This document shows positions 23,730 to 31,574 of a DNA stretch of 64,000 bases, piece after piece (the stretch's first letter is position 1; each line of letters starts with the position of its first letter). Below the pieces are notes generated by a model that ran no database searches, had not been told where the DNA came from, and worked only from the letters and a program-made list of their open reading frames with translations. Made by a program: the position numbers and the translations under genes. This DNA is from Lysobacter enzymogenes (GTDB lineage Bacteria; Pseudomonadota; Gammaproteobacteria; Xanthomonadales; Xanthomonadaceae): assembly GCF_023617245.1 (NCBI RefSeq), contig NZ_CP067396.1, positions 3,286,001-3,350,000 on the forward strand, given 5' to 3'.

Positions 23730-24845
23730 GGCGGAGTCAATGTCCAAGTGCATCACCCTGCGCCCGCGGGTTTTTGAGTTCCTCATAGAGCACCTCGACG
23801 GGCGAGCGCCTGCCCAGGCTACGGCGGGGGCGGTTGTTCATTTCCCACGCCACCTCTTTGAGGCGCTGCGCAGAATGCACCGACAGATCGGTGCCCTTGG
23901 GAAAGTATTGCCGCAACAAGCCGTTGGTGTTTTCGCAGGTTCCGCGTTGCCACGGGCTATGGGGGTCGGCGAAGTAGATCGCTAAACCAGTGCGTTCGCT
24001 CAACTGCCGATGCGATGCCATTTCCTTGCCCTGGTCGTAGGTCAAGGTCTTCTTCAAACTTTCCGGCACGCCTTCGAACGCCGAGCTGAAGGCCTCCAGC
24101 ACCGTGTGCGCGGTCGCGTCGGCGAGCTTGACCAGCTTGACGTACAAGGTGCGGCGGCAGACCAATACCCCAATCGCCGAGCGGTTGTGCGCGCCCACGA
24201 TCAGGTCGCCCTCCCAATGCCCCGGCATCAGGCGCTCATGCGCGGCCGGCGGCCGCAGGCGGATGTTGGGCAGATCCGGCAGATGGCCGCGGGCGTCGCT
24301 TCCCTGGCGCGTGCGGCGGCCGGACTTGCGCCCCTGCCGCAGCAGACGGGTCACCTGGCGGCGCAATTCGCCGCGCGGCATCGCATAAATCGCGGTATAG
24401 ATCGTTTCGTGCGACACGCGCAGCCAGGGCCGGTCCGGGTACAGATCCCGCAGTTTGTCGGCAATCTGTTGCGGCGACCAGCACCGTTCCAGCCAATAGC
24501 GCACGCGTCGCCACAGCACGGTGTCGCGTCGCAGCTTGCGGCGCACCCGCGCCCGTCGCCGCAGTCGCTGGGCCCGCCGGCCCGCCCGGGTCGCATCGTA
24601 GCCAGGGTCGAAACGAGGGCGTCCGCGCAGCGGCGGCCCCGAATGGGACCGAAACCCATTACGGCGCAACTCGCGAGCAATTGTGCTTTGCGCCCGACCC
24701 AACGTCTGGGCGATTTGCCGTCCGCTCGCCCCTTGGGCGATCAAGACCATGATGGCCCCGCGCTCTTCTGCGCTCAGATGCGAATACTGCTGACCCATTC
24801 ACAGTGCCTCACTGAGGTGATGCACTTGAGGTTAGAGACCAGCGC
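23730..24845 (-). mobile_element. IS30 family insertion sequence
   Basis: The element is bounded by imperfect inverted repeats with an exact 13-base core, caagtgcatcacc at 23745-23757 and its complement at 24816-24828. The outer ends are inferred from comparison with the uninterrupted repeat copy, where ...caaagaaagtaaccaaagaaag... is continuous: here ctttggtt (ending 23729) and actttcttttg (from 24847) are separated by the element. It holds one intact transposase gene. The target duplication is too short to fix, so the ends may be off by 1-3 bases. Confidence 0.85.
23737..24798 (-). CDS. IS30 family transposase
   Basis: 353 residues, full length for the family. The N-terminal helix-turn-helix (LSAEERGAIMVLIAQGASGR, then QIAQTLGRAQSTIARELRRN) is followed by an arginine-rich segment and the DDE catalytic core: Asp in GHWEGDLIVGA, Asp in LTYDQGKEM and Glu in GTCENTNGLLRQYFPKG. 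All three acidic residues are present and the frame is unbroken, so the element may still be mobile. The stop codon lies inside the left end region. Confidence 0.95.
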   Translation of the reverse strand: MGQQYSHLSAEERGAIMVLIAQGASGRQIAQTLGRAQSTIARELRRNGFRSHSGPPLRGRPRFDPGYDATRAGRRAQRLRRRARVRRKLRRDTVLWRRVRYWLERCWSPQQIADKLRDLYPDRPWLRVSHETIYTAIYAMPRGELRRQVTRLLRQGRKSGRRTRQGSDARGHLPDLPNIRLRPPAAHERLMPGHWEGDLIVGAHNRSAIGVLVCRRTLYVKLVKLADATAHTVLEAFSSAFEGVPESLKKTLTYDQGKEMASHRQLSERTGLAIYFADPHSPWQRGTCENTNGLLRQYFPKGTDLSVHSAQRLKEVAWEMNNRPRRSLGRRSPVEVLYEELKNPRAQGDALGH

Positions 24846-25015
24846 TACTTTCTTTTGTCGCGCTGACAAAAGAAAGTAGCTCGGCCGCTTGCGGACGAAA
24901 GCTGTTGATGGTGGCTTGTCGTCACACAAAACATCGATAATGGTGAAAGCAGCAGCAACGTCAACATGGGTTCCGGCTTTCGCCGGAATGACGGGCGAGG
25001 GGGTGCGTACCCGAC

Positions 25016-25113
25016 TGTAGGAGCGGCGCGAGCCGCGACCGCGCCAACGCAACTACGACGAAACTTTCGCCCTCGCTGCGATGGCACGGTCGCGGCTTGC
25101 GCCGCTCCTACAG
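25016..25113. repeat. Family B inverted repeat
   Basis: A full tgtaggagcggcgcgagccg pair between the two arms of the long inverted repeat. A third copy of ttccggctttcgccggaatg (24971-24990) lies just before it. Confidence 0.8.
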
Positions 25114-25155
25114 GGGGGCGTGCCGCGGTGGAGTTCTTCTTTGCGTGTGCGTACT

Positions 25156-25459
25156 TGTGACGACAAGCGAAGATCAAGGGCTTCCGTCCGCAAGCGGCCG
25201 GGTCACTTTCTTTGTCTTAAGCCACAAAGAAAGTAACCAAAGAAAGGGCCTTATCTTTTTCGAATCAAGAGCCACTAGGGCTCGTCGTGGCGCGGGGCCG
25301 CGCCATAAGGGGCATCCTGCCCCATGGCGCGCGTGCGCATCCATGCGCACGCCCTCCGGGGCTGCGGAGCTACTGCATCGCGCTCAAGGGCGAGCACAAG
25401 CAAAGGCAATAGCAACGGCAACGGCAAGATCGAAATGGATTCCGGCTTTCGCCGGAATG
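25156..25459. repeat. Right arm of the long inverted repeat, uninterrupted
   Basis: About 304 bases from tgtgacgacaagc (25156) to ttccggctttcgccggaatg (25440-25459). It includes the internal hairpin actttctttgtcttaagcca followed by caaagaaagt, and the palindromic gcgcgtgcgcatccatgcgc block. It is the reference copy that reveals where IS30 entered the left arm. Short open frames inside it are found again in the other arm and are repeat-derived, not genes. Confidence 0.75.
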
Positions 25460-25495
25460 ACGGCAAGTGGCGGCGTTCATACCGACCGAAGCCCC

Positions 25496-25604
25496 TGTAG
25501 GAGCGGCGCAAGCCGCGACCACGACAAATCGGCGACAATGCAAGCTGCATCGCAATCGATCGCAATCGATGATTCGTCGTCGCGGCTAGCGCCGGGCCTA
25601 CAAG
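25496..25604. repeat. Degenerate family B inverted repeat
   Basis: tgtaggagcggcgcaagccg pairs with a decayed right half (gcggctagcgccgggcctac). It lies just downstream of the minus-strand SDR gene. Confidence 0.6.
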
Positions 25605-25626
25605 ACCCGCGAAGTGTTGTGCCAGC

Positions 25627-26382
25627 TCAGTTGAGCCGCGCCACCCACGACAACGGCGCGCGCTTCATCCACCATCCCAACGGCGCCCACGGCCACCACG
25701 GGACGTAGGCCTTGTTCGGCTCCTTCTCGATCGCCCGCGCCAGCAGGCGGCAGCCGGTGACTTCGTCGATGATGAAGGGCGTGTGCGCCGCCGGCGCGCC
25801 GTCGTTCATTTCGGTGCGGATGTAGCCGGGAAACACCGTGCTCACCCGGATCGACGGCTTGCGCAGCATGTCGGTGCGGATGCCCTCGGCCAACGCGGCC
25901 ACGCCGGCCTTGCTCGCGGCGTAGGCGGTCAGGCCGCCGCGCAGGCCGCGCATCGCGCTCATCGAGGAAATCAGCACCAAGTGGCCCTGCCCGGCCGCGC
26001 GGAAAATCTCCATCGCCGCTTCGCACTGGGCCAGCGCGGCGAGGAAGTTGGTCTCGACGATGGCGCGGTTCAATGCGAACTGGCCCTTGCCGACCGGCGC
26101 GCCCTGGCCGATGCCGGCGTTGACCACGACCCGGTCGAGGCCGCCGAGTTCGTCGCGCAGTTCGCCGAACACCCGGAACACCGCGTCGTGGTCGGTCACG
26201 TCCAGGCTGCGCACGGCCACGCGGATGCCGGGGTGCGCGGCTTCGAGTTCGGCCTTGAGCGCCTGCAGTCGGTCGAGCCGGCGCGCGCACAAGGCGAGGT
26301 CGCGGCCCAGGCCGGCGAATTCGCGGGCCATGCCGCGGCCCAGGCCGGAACTGGCACCGGTGATGAGGATGCGCTTGCGCAT
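25627..26382 (-). CDS. Short-chain dehydrogenase/reductase (last gene of the operon)
   Basis: 251 residues, classical SDR. It has the cofactor motif TGASSGLGRGM near residue 8, NAGIG near residue 90, the catalytic Ser in LISSMSA and YAASK (Tyr/Lys). A C-terminal hydrophobic stretch (WWPWAPLGWWMK) may bind a membrane or a lipid substrate. Arg residues after the first beta strand (CARRLDRL) suggest NADP(H). It lies 11 bases after the histidine phosphatase gene. In the proposed 4-hydroxyacyl-CoA route one SDR would oxidise a hydroxyacyl intermediate, but the substrate is not readable. Confidence 0.88.
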   Translation of the reverse strand: MRKRILITGASSGLGRGMAREFAGLGRDLALCARRLDRLQALKAELEAAHPGIRVAVRSLDVTDHDAVFRVFGELRDELGGLDRVVVNAGIGQGAPVGKGQFALNRAIVETNFLAALAQCEAAMEIFRAAGQGHLVLISSMSAMRGLRGGLTAYAASKAGVAALAEGIRTDMLRKPSIRVSTVFPGYIRTEMNDGAPAAHTPFIIDEVTGCRLLARAIEKEPNKAYVPWWPWAPLGWWMKRAPLSWVARLN

Positions 26383-26393
26383 GACGGTCGGCC

Positions 26394-27149
26394 TCAGCGG
26401 TAGGTGATCAGGCCGTCGCGCGCGTGCAGGTGCGCGTGGCCGTTGAAGGTGGACAGGCGCAGGCCGCCGCGGGCGGCGTGCACCTGGGTGTGGCTGGCGT
26501 TGACCAGGGTCCAGCTCAGGCGCAGGGCCTGGGCGTCGGGCGCGTCGAGCAGCGATTGCACGACCGTCGCGATCGGCCCGCCGGAGGTGAAGATCCAGAC
26601 GTTGCGCGCGCCGCCGGCCTGCGCCGCGGCGGCCTGCAGCGCGGCGGTGCAGCGCGCGCGGAACGCCGGCCACGGTTCGTCGTAGTCGCCGTCGAATTCG
26701 CCGCCGGCCCAGCGCTGCATCGCCGCGGCGAACAAGGTCTGGAACGCGCGGTGCGGATCGGACTGGGCGCGCAGGTCCGCGCTCAAGCGGGCATGATCGG
26801 CGTACTCGGGGCGATGCCGGGCGAGGATCTGGACGTGGTCGAACTCGTTCCAGCGTTCGTCGCAAGTGGGGGCATTCCTTCCAATCCCTCTCTCGCCAGC
26901 GCGAGAGGCGCTTGCCCGCGCGGCGGCGGGCGTATCGTCGCGAACGAACATCGCGGCGAGGCATTCCTCGGCGGTCTCGCGATGCCGGCGCATGCCGCCG
27001 CAGATCGCCAGATCGCCTTCGCTAGCCAGCGGCGCCAACGCGACGCCGAGCAGGCGCGATTGCTCGCGGCCCAGATCGCTGAGTCGGTCGTAGTCGGCGG
27101 CGCCGAACGCGGCCTGGCCGTGGCGGATCAAGTGCAGAGTCGTGGTCAT
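26394..27149 (-). CDS. Histidine phosphatase (phosphoglycerate-mutase-like) family protein
   Basis: 251 residues. The N-terminal LIRHGQAAF gives the phospho-accepting His8 and its Arg. The usual second active-site His (HGG near the C-terminus) is replaced by Ser in IFTSGGPIATVV; this appears typical of the subgroup, so activity could be altered. An Arg/Ala-rich insert near residues 75-95 coincides with a small palindrome (26890-26907). Its start overlaps the stop of the kinase gene by 4 bases, implying coupling. It may hydrolyse a phosphate ester made in the pathway, but this is inference. Confidence 0.82.
   Translation of the reverse strand: MTTTLHLIRHGQAAFGAADYDRLSDLGREQSRLLGVALAPLASEGDLAICGGMRRHRETAEECLAAMFVRDDTPAAARASASRAGERGIGRNAPTCDERWNEFDHVQILARHRPEYADHARLSADLRAQSDPHRAFQTLFAAAMQRWAGGEFDGDYDEPWPAFRARCTAALQAAAAQAGGARNVWIFTSGGPIATVVQSLLDAPDAQALRLSWTLVNASHTQVHAARGGLRLSTFNGHAHLHARDGLITYR
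26890..26907. repeat. Small palindrome inside the histidine phosphatase gene
   Basis: ctctcgc-cagc-gcgagag within a stretch (about 26870-26940) that reads like the dispersed intergenic repeats tccctctc...gagaggc of Xanthomonadaceae. It encodes the Arg/Ala/Ser insert of the protein without breaking the frame. Confidence 0.5.
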
Positions 27150-28222
27150 GCGCCGCGCTCCGCGCGCGCGATCGCCCGGCGACAACGCCAGTGCAGGTAG
27201 TTCACCGACAGCCAGAAGCGCTTGAACGCCGGGTTGCGGGTCTGGCCGTGGTGATAGCGGTAATAGATCTGCTGGGCGATCGCCGAGAGCCGGAACAGGC
27301 CGTAGACCTCGTAGAACGCCCAACTGCGCGGACGCCAGCCGGTGCGCTGGCTGTAGTAGTCCATCACCTCGCGCCGGCTCGGCATGCCGGCCAGATGGGT
27401 CGGCTGGCGGCGGGTGTCGCGGGCGATGAAGTCGTCGTCGGCCTGCACCCAATAGGCCAACAGGTTGCCGACGTCCATCAGCGGATCGCCGAGCGTGGCC
27501 AGTTCCCAGTCGAGCACGCCGATCACCCGGGTCGGATCGTCGCGGTCGAGCACGACGTTGTCGAAACGGAAATCGTTGTGGGTCAGGCGGATGATTTCCT
27601 CTTGCGGCAGGTTCTCGCGCAGCCAGGCCATGATCTTGCCGCCGCGCGGAACGTTCCAGGTGCGCGCGTCGCCGTAGCGCTTGCTCCAGCCCGCGATCTG
27701 GCGCTGGGCGTAACCCGCGCCCGGCGCCAGCCCGTCGAGACCGGCGGCGCGGTAATCGACTTGGTGCAATGCGACCAAGGTGTCGAGCACGTTGTGCGCG
27801 AGCGCGGCCACCCGCTCGCGCGACAGATCGAAACCGGCCGGCGGGTTCTTGCGCAGGATCAGCCCGTCCAGGCGCTGCATCACATAGAACTCCGCGCCGA
27901 TCACCGACTCGTCGTCGCAGTGCGCATGCATCCGCGGCACGAACGCGAACACCGGCTTCAGCGCCTGCTGGATGCGGAATTCGCGGCCCATGTCGTGCGC
28001 GGACTTGGCCTTCTTGCCGGCCGGCGGGCGGCGCAGGATCAGGTCGTCGTTGGCGTAGCGCAGGCGATAAGTCCAGTTCGACGCGCCGCCGGCGTACTGG
28101 GCGATCTCCGGCGTCCCTTGCAGATGCGGCAGGCGCGGCTTGAGCCAGGCGTCGACTGCGGCGGCGTCGAGTTCCTCGCCGGCGCGCACCGGACGCGCAT
28201 CGTCGCGGACCGCCGCGCTCAT
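27146..28222 (-). CDS. APH-type phosphotransferase (acyl-CoA-associated kinase, LvaA/ACAD10-11-like)
   Basis: 358 residues. It shows the aminoglycoside-phosphotransferase-like kinase fold: GGASNWTYRLRYANDDLILRR in the N-lobe, the catalytic loop LTHNDFRFDNVVLD and the metal-binding loop GVLDWELATLGDP. This subgroup travels with acyl-CoA dehydrogenases, not with antibiotic resistance; relatives include LvaA, which phosphorylates 4-hydroxyvaleryl-CoA, and the kinase domains of ACAD10/ACAD11. It overlaps its neighbours on both sides by 4 bases. It probably phosphorylates a hydroxyacyl-CoA for later elimination (inference). Confidence 0.87.
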   Translation of the reverse strand: MSAAVRDDARPVRAGEELDAAAVDAWLKPRLPHLQGTPEIAQYAGGASNWTYRLRYANDDLILRRPPAGKKAKSAHDMGREFRIQQALKPVFAFVPRMHAHCDDESVIGAEFYVMQRLDGLILRKNPPAGFDLSRERVAALAHNVLDTLVALHQVDYRAAGLDGLAPGAGYAQRQIAGWSKRYGDARTWNVPRGGKIMAWLRENLPQEEIIRLTHNDFRFDNVVLDRDDPTRVIGVLDWELATLGDPLMDVGNLLAYWVQADDDFIARDTRRQPTHLAGMPSRREVMDYYSQRTGWRPRSWAFYEVYGLFRLSAIAQQIYYRYHHGQTRNPAFKRFWLSVNYLHWRCRRAIARAERGA

Positions 28223-29058
28223 GCCGAGCGCGGCCCGTCGGCCGGCTGCGAGCGCGCGCGCCCGCGACCGCCGGCGCGGCGCATCGCCGCCTCGTACAGG
28301 CGATACGGCAGCAGCCGCTTGAGCAGCCAGAAACGCCTGGCCGCCGGATGGGTGAGAATGCGGAACTCGCCGCGCGCCACGCCCTCGCGGATCGATCGCG
28401 CGACCGAGTCGGCGTCGATCTTGGATTCGTCGACCAGCTTCTTCATCCAGCGCGCATAGCGCGGATCGCGGGTGCGCAGGCTTTCGCCGAGGTTGGTGCG
28501 GAAGAACGCCGGGCAGGCCACGGCGACGCGCACCCCGTCGGGTTCGAGTTCGGCCTTGAGCGTTTCCGACAGCGCCACCACCGCCGCCTTGGTCGCGTTG
28601 TAGGCGCCGGCGAACGGCGGATGCACCAGTCCGGCCATCGAGGCGATGTTGAGCAGCGCGCCGCCGCGCTGGCGCTTGAGCATCGGGATGAAGGCCTTGC
28701 AGCCGCGCACCACCCCGAGCAGGTTGATCTGCACCATCCATTCCCAGTCGGCCAGCGGCATCGCCTCGACCGGGCCCATGTCGGCGACGCCGGCGTTGTT
28801 GATGACCAGGTCGGCACCGCCCCAGTTCGCCTGCATCCACTGCGCCGCGGCCTGCAGGTCTTCTTCGCGGGTCACGTCGCAATGCAGGTAATGCGCTTCG
28901 GGCTGCAGCGCGCGCAAGGCCGCCAGGGCCTCTTCGCCGCGCGCGGCGTTGACGTCGCCGATCAGCACCCGCGCGCCTTCGCGCGCATAGCCTTCGGCCA
29001 GCGCCCGGCCCAGGCCCGAGGCGCCGCCGGTGACGAACACGCGTTGCCCGGCGCTCAT
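28219..29058 (-). CDS. Short-chain dehydrogenase/reductase (second gene of the operon)
   Basis: 279 residues. The N-terminal TGGASGLGRALAEGYAREGA binds the dinucleotide; Asp after the second strand (LIGDVNAARG) favours NAD+. The active site is shown by NNAGVADMG, IASMAGL and YNATK. The C-terminal 70 residues extend beyond the core and end in a basic tail. It overlaps the acyl-CoA dehydrogenase gene upstream and the kinase gene downstream by 4 bases each. The NAD preference fits an oxidative step, possibly of a hydroxyacyl-CoA. Confidence 0.88.
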   Translation of the reverse strand: MSAGQRVFVTGGASGLGRALAEGYAREGARVLIGDVNAARGEEALAALRALQPEAHYLHCDVTREEDLQAAAQWMQANWGGADLVINNAGVADMGPVEAMPLADWEWMVQINLLGVVRGCKAFIPMLKRQRGGALLNIASMAGLVHPPFAGAYNATKAAVVALSETLKAELEPDGVRVAVACPAFFRTNLGESLRTRDPRYARWMKKLVDESKIDADSVARSIREGVARGEFRILTHPAARRFWLLKRLLPYRLYEAAMRRAGGRGRARSQPADGPRSA

Positions 29059-30302
29059 GCCGCCGCCTCGCGCTTGCCGCCGATGCCGTACTTGGCCAGT
29101 TCCACCCGCGCCACCATCGCCCGATGCACCTCGTCGGGACCGTCGGCGATGCGCAGCGCGCGCGCCAGCGCGAACAGGCCGGTCAGCGGCGTGTCGTGGC
29201 TGACGCCGGCGCCGCCGTGGATCTGGATCGCCTGGTCGACGATCTCCTGCAGCATGTTCGGCGCGACCACCTTGATCGCGGAGATTTCGCTCATCGCCTG
29301 TTTGACCCCGAAACGTTCGATCTTCCACGCAGCGTACAAGGTCAGCAGGCGCGCCTGGTCGATGGCCATGCGCGCCTGCGCCACCCGTTCCAGATTGCCG
29401 CCCAGGCGCAGGATCGGCTGGCCGAAGGCCTCGCGCCCGGCGCCGCGGCGGATCAGCAGCTCCAGCGCGCGCTCGGCCGCGCCGATCGCGCGCATGCAAT
29501 GGTGGATGCGGCCCGGGCCGAGTCGGCCCTGGGCGATGGCGAAGCCCTGCCCCGGGCCCTGGATCAGATGATCCAGCGGCAGGCGCACGTTATCGAAACT
29601 GACCTCGCCGTGGCCGTACGGCGGGTCGTACTCGCCGAAGGTCGGCAGCATGCGTTCGATGCGCACGCCCGGCGCGTCCAGCGGCACCAGGGCCATGCCG
29701 TGGCGCGCGTGCGGCGCGGCGTCGGCGTCGGTGAGGCCCATGAAGATCGCGACCCGCGCATCGGGATGGCCGATGCCGGTGGACCACCACTTGCGGCCGT
29801 CGACGACGATCTCGTCGCCTTCGATGCGGATCTGCGCGCGCATGTTGGTCGCGTCCGACGAGGCCACCTCCGGCTCGGTCATGCAGAACACCGAGCGGAT
29901 CGCGCCGTCGAGCAAGGGCCGCAGCCAGCGCGCTTTCTGCGGCTCGCTGCCGTAGTGGTACAGCACTTCCATGTTGCCGGTGTCGGGCGCGTTGCAGTTG
30001 AAGATCTCGGCGCAGAACTCGTAGCGGCCCATGGCCTCGGCCAGCGGCGCGTACTCCAGCAGCGACAGGCCGGCGCCGAGTTCGGCGTCGGGCAGGAACA
30101 GGTTCCACAGGCCGGCCTCGCGCGCCAGCGCCTTGAGCTCGGCGATGCGCGGATGCACGCGCCAGCCGCGCCAGTCGGCGCCGGCGTTGAGCTCGGCGTT
30201 CTCGCGCCGGTAGACCGGGTCGAACGGCGCGACGTGGCGATCGATGAAGGCGTGCAGGCGCTGCAGGTATTCCTGGCTGCGCGCGCTGGGGGCGAAGTCC
30301 AT
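29055..30302 (-). CDS. Acyl-CoA dehydrogenase family protein (ACAD10/11 or LvaC-like)
   Basis: 415 residues with the full acyl-CoA dehydrogenase fold: an N-terminal helical domain, CMTEPEVASSDATN and GRKWWSTGIGHPDAR in the beta domain, and a C-terminal FAD/tetramer region (REAFGQP, QIHGGAGVSHDTPLTGLFA, ALRIADGPDEVH). The WSTG and EVASSDATN blocks are typical of the ACAD10/ACAD11-like branch. It is the first gene of the minus-strand operon, 90 bases from the divergent LysR gene. In the proposed route it acts on a phosphorylated acyl-CoA. Confidence 0.92.
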   Translation of the reverse strand: MDFAPSARSQEYLQRLHAFIDRHVAPFDPVYRRENAELNAGADWRGWRVHPRIAELKALAREAGLWNLFLPDAELGAGLSLLEYAPLAEAMGRYEFCAEIFNCNAPDTGNMEVLYHYGSEPQKARWLRPLLDGAIRSVFCMTEPEVASSDATNMRAQIRIEGDEIVVDGRKWWSTGIGHPDARVAIFMGLTDADAAPHARHGMALVPLDAPGVRIERMLPTFGEYDPPYGHGEVSFDNVRLPLDHLIQGPGQGFAIAQGRLGPGRIHHCMRAIGAAERALELLIRRGAGREAFGQPILRLGGNLERVAQARMAIDQARLLTLYAAWKIERFGVKQAMSEISAIKVVAPNMLQEIVDQAIQIHGGAGVSHDTPLTGLFALARALRIADGPDEVHRAMVARVELAKYGIGGKREAAA

Positions 30303-30336
30303 GCGGACGGCTCCGGACGCCGGGACGTCCCGGCCG

Positions 30337-30366
30337 ATTCATCCTAGGCGCGCGGCCGGCATGAAT
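30337..30366. promoter_or_regulatory. Candidate LysR-type operator between divergent genes
   Basis: ATTCAT (30337-30342) and ATGAAT (30361-30366) form a 6-bp inverted repeat with an 18-base spacer, in the 90-base gap shared by the acyl-CoA dehydrogenase operon and the LysR gene. The position suits a LysR-type site; the match is short and could be chance. Confidence 0.3.
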
Positions 30367-30392
30367 GAAGTGATCTTTGCTAACGTCTGTGC

Positions 30393-31319
30393 ATGAACCA
30401 GATTCATACCCGCAGCGAGCAGCTCGACCTCAACCTGCTCAAGGTGTTCGAGGCGGTCTATCGCGAACGCAACCTCAGCCTCGCCGCGCAGGCGCTGTAC
30501 CTGACGCCGTCGGCGGTCAGCCACGCGCTGGCGCGGCTGCGGCGCCAGTTCGACGACCCGCTGTTCGTGCGCGACGGCCGCCGCATGAGCCCGACCTCGG
30601 CCTGCCAGCGGCTCGCCCCGCCGCTGCTGGAGACCCTGGCGCGGCTGCGCGAGCTGCTGCAGCACCGCGACCGATTCGAGCCGGGATCGAGCCGGCAGTC
30701 GTTCCGCATCGGCATGCCCGAGGCGACCGAGACCGTGCTGCTGCCGGCGCTGATGCGCGCGCTGCGCGCGCAGGCGCCGGGCGCGACCCTGGCCAGCGTG
30801 GCCCTGCCGCGGCGCGATCTCGGCCGCGAGCTGGCCGCCGGCCAGGTCGACCTGGCGGTGGACGTGGCCTTGCCGGTGCGCGACCCGGTGCGCCACCGCC
30901 CGCTGTTCGAGGACGGTTTCTGCGTGGTCGCGCGCGCCGATCATCCGCTGGCGCGGCGCATGACCCTGAAGCAGTACCTGCAGGCGCGGCACGTGGCGGT
31001 GTCGGCGCGCGCCACCGGGCAAGTGATCGAGGATCTGGCGCTGCTGCACCTGGGCCTGCAGCGCGACATCGCGCTGCGCTGCCGCAGCTACCACGCCGCC
31101 TGCGCGGTGGCGGCGCAGTCCGACGCGCTGCTGACCCTGCCCGAGAGCCTGGCCGCGCGGATCGCGCCGGACGGCGCGCTGGCGCGGCTGAAGCTGCCGT
31201 TCGCGCTGCCGGCGGCGCAGTTGCATCTGTACTGGCACGCCAACAGCGAGGCGGACCCGGCGAATGCGTGGCTGCGCGGGTTGGTCAGCGAGGTGTGCGG
31301 GCGCAAGCTGGAGCGGTGA
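30393..31319 (+). CDS. LysR family transcriptional regulator
   Basis: 308 residues: a winged helix-turn-helix (LNLLKVFEAVYRERNLSLAA, then LYLTPSAVSHALARLRRQF) and a periplasmic-binding-like effector domain (residues about 95-300). FDDPLFVRDGRRMSPT is typical of the NodD/LinR-like group. It is divergent from the five-gene acyl-CoA dehydrogenase operon and is the obvious local regulator; the inducer would be a substrate or intermediate of that pathway. Confidence 0.9.
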   Translation: MNQIHTRSEQLDLNLLKVFEAVYRERNLSLAAQALYLTPSAVSHALARLRRQFDDPLFVRDGRRMSPTSACQRLAPPLLETLARLRELLQHRDRFEPGSSRQSFRIGMPEATETVLLPALMRALRAQAPGATLASVALPRRDLGRELAAGQVDLAVDVALPVRDPVRHRPLFEDGFCVVARADHPLARRMTLKQYLQARHVAVSARATGQVIEDLALLHLGLQRDIALRCRSYHAACAVAAQSDALLTLPESLAARIAPDGALARLKLPFALPAAQLHLYWHANSEADPANAWLRGLVSEVCGRKLER

Positions 31320-31379
31320 GGTGCGCGGCGCGGCTGCACCGATGCGGCTGCGGCGGAGTTTTCGCCGTAATCGATCTGG

Positions 31380-31532
31380 CGAGGTCGCGACTCGCGGCGC
31401 TCCTACAAGGGCTTCGGCAGGTACGTATCCGACTGTAGGAGCGGCGCGAGCCGCGACCGCGGGAACGCAACTGCGACGCAACTTTCGCCGTAGTCGATCT
31501 GGCGCGGTCACGACTTGCGTCGCTCCTACAGG
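31380..31532. repeat. Family B inverted repeat cluster
   Basis: One half repeat (31380-31409) and a full pair (31434-31532), between the convergent LysR and TorF genes. Confidence 0.75.
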
Positions 31533-31574
31533 AGCTTCGGCGGCTTGCGCGGGTCGCGCGCCGCCGTGCGCGGA

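Larger units (their letters stand above)
23501..24926. repeat. Left arm of a long inverted repeat, split by IS30
   Basis: The left arm starts with cattccggcgaaagccggaa (23501-23520), runs through the gcgcgcatggatgcgcgcgt and gccccttatggcgcagcccc blocks, and ends near gcttgtcgtcaca (24914-24926). Read on the minus strand it matches 25156-25459, once the roughly 1.1-kb IS30 insertion is removed (about 311 bases against 304). It is a dispersed multi-part repeat of a type common in Xanthomonadaceae. Confidence 0.75.

Noticed and set aside
23546..25380. Short open frames encoding Met-Asp-Ala-Arg-Val-type peptides
   Set aside because: They come from the long inverted repeat and occur in both arms; they are repeat sequence, not genes.
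25627..30302. Complete levulinate (lva) operon
   Set aside because: The LvaB partner and an LvaE-type acyl-CoA synthetase are missing and two extra genes are present, so only a related pathway is proposed.
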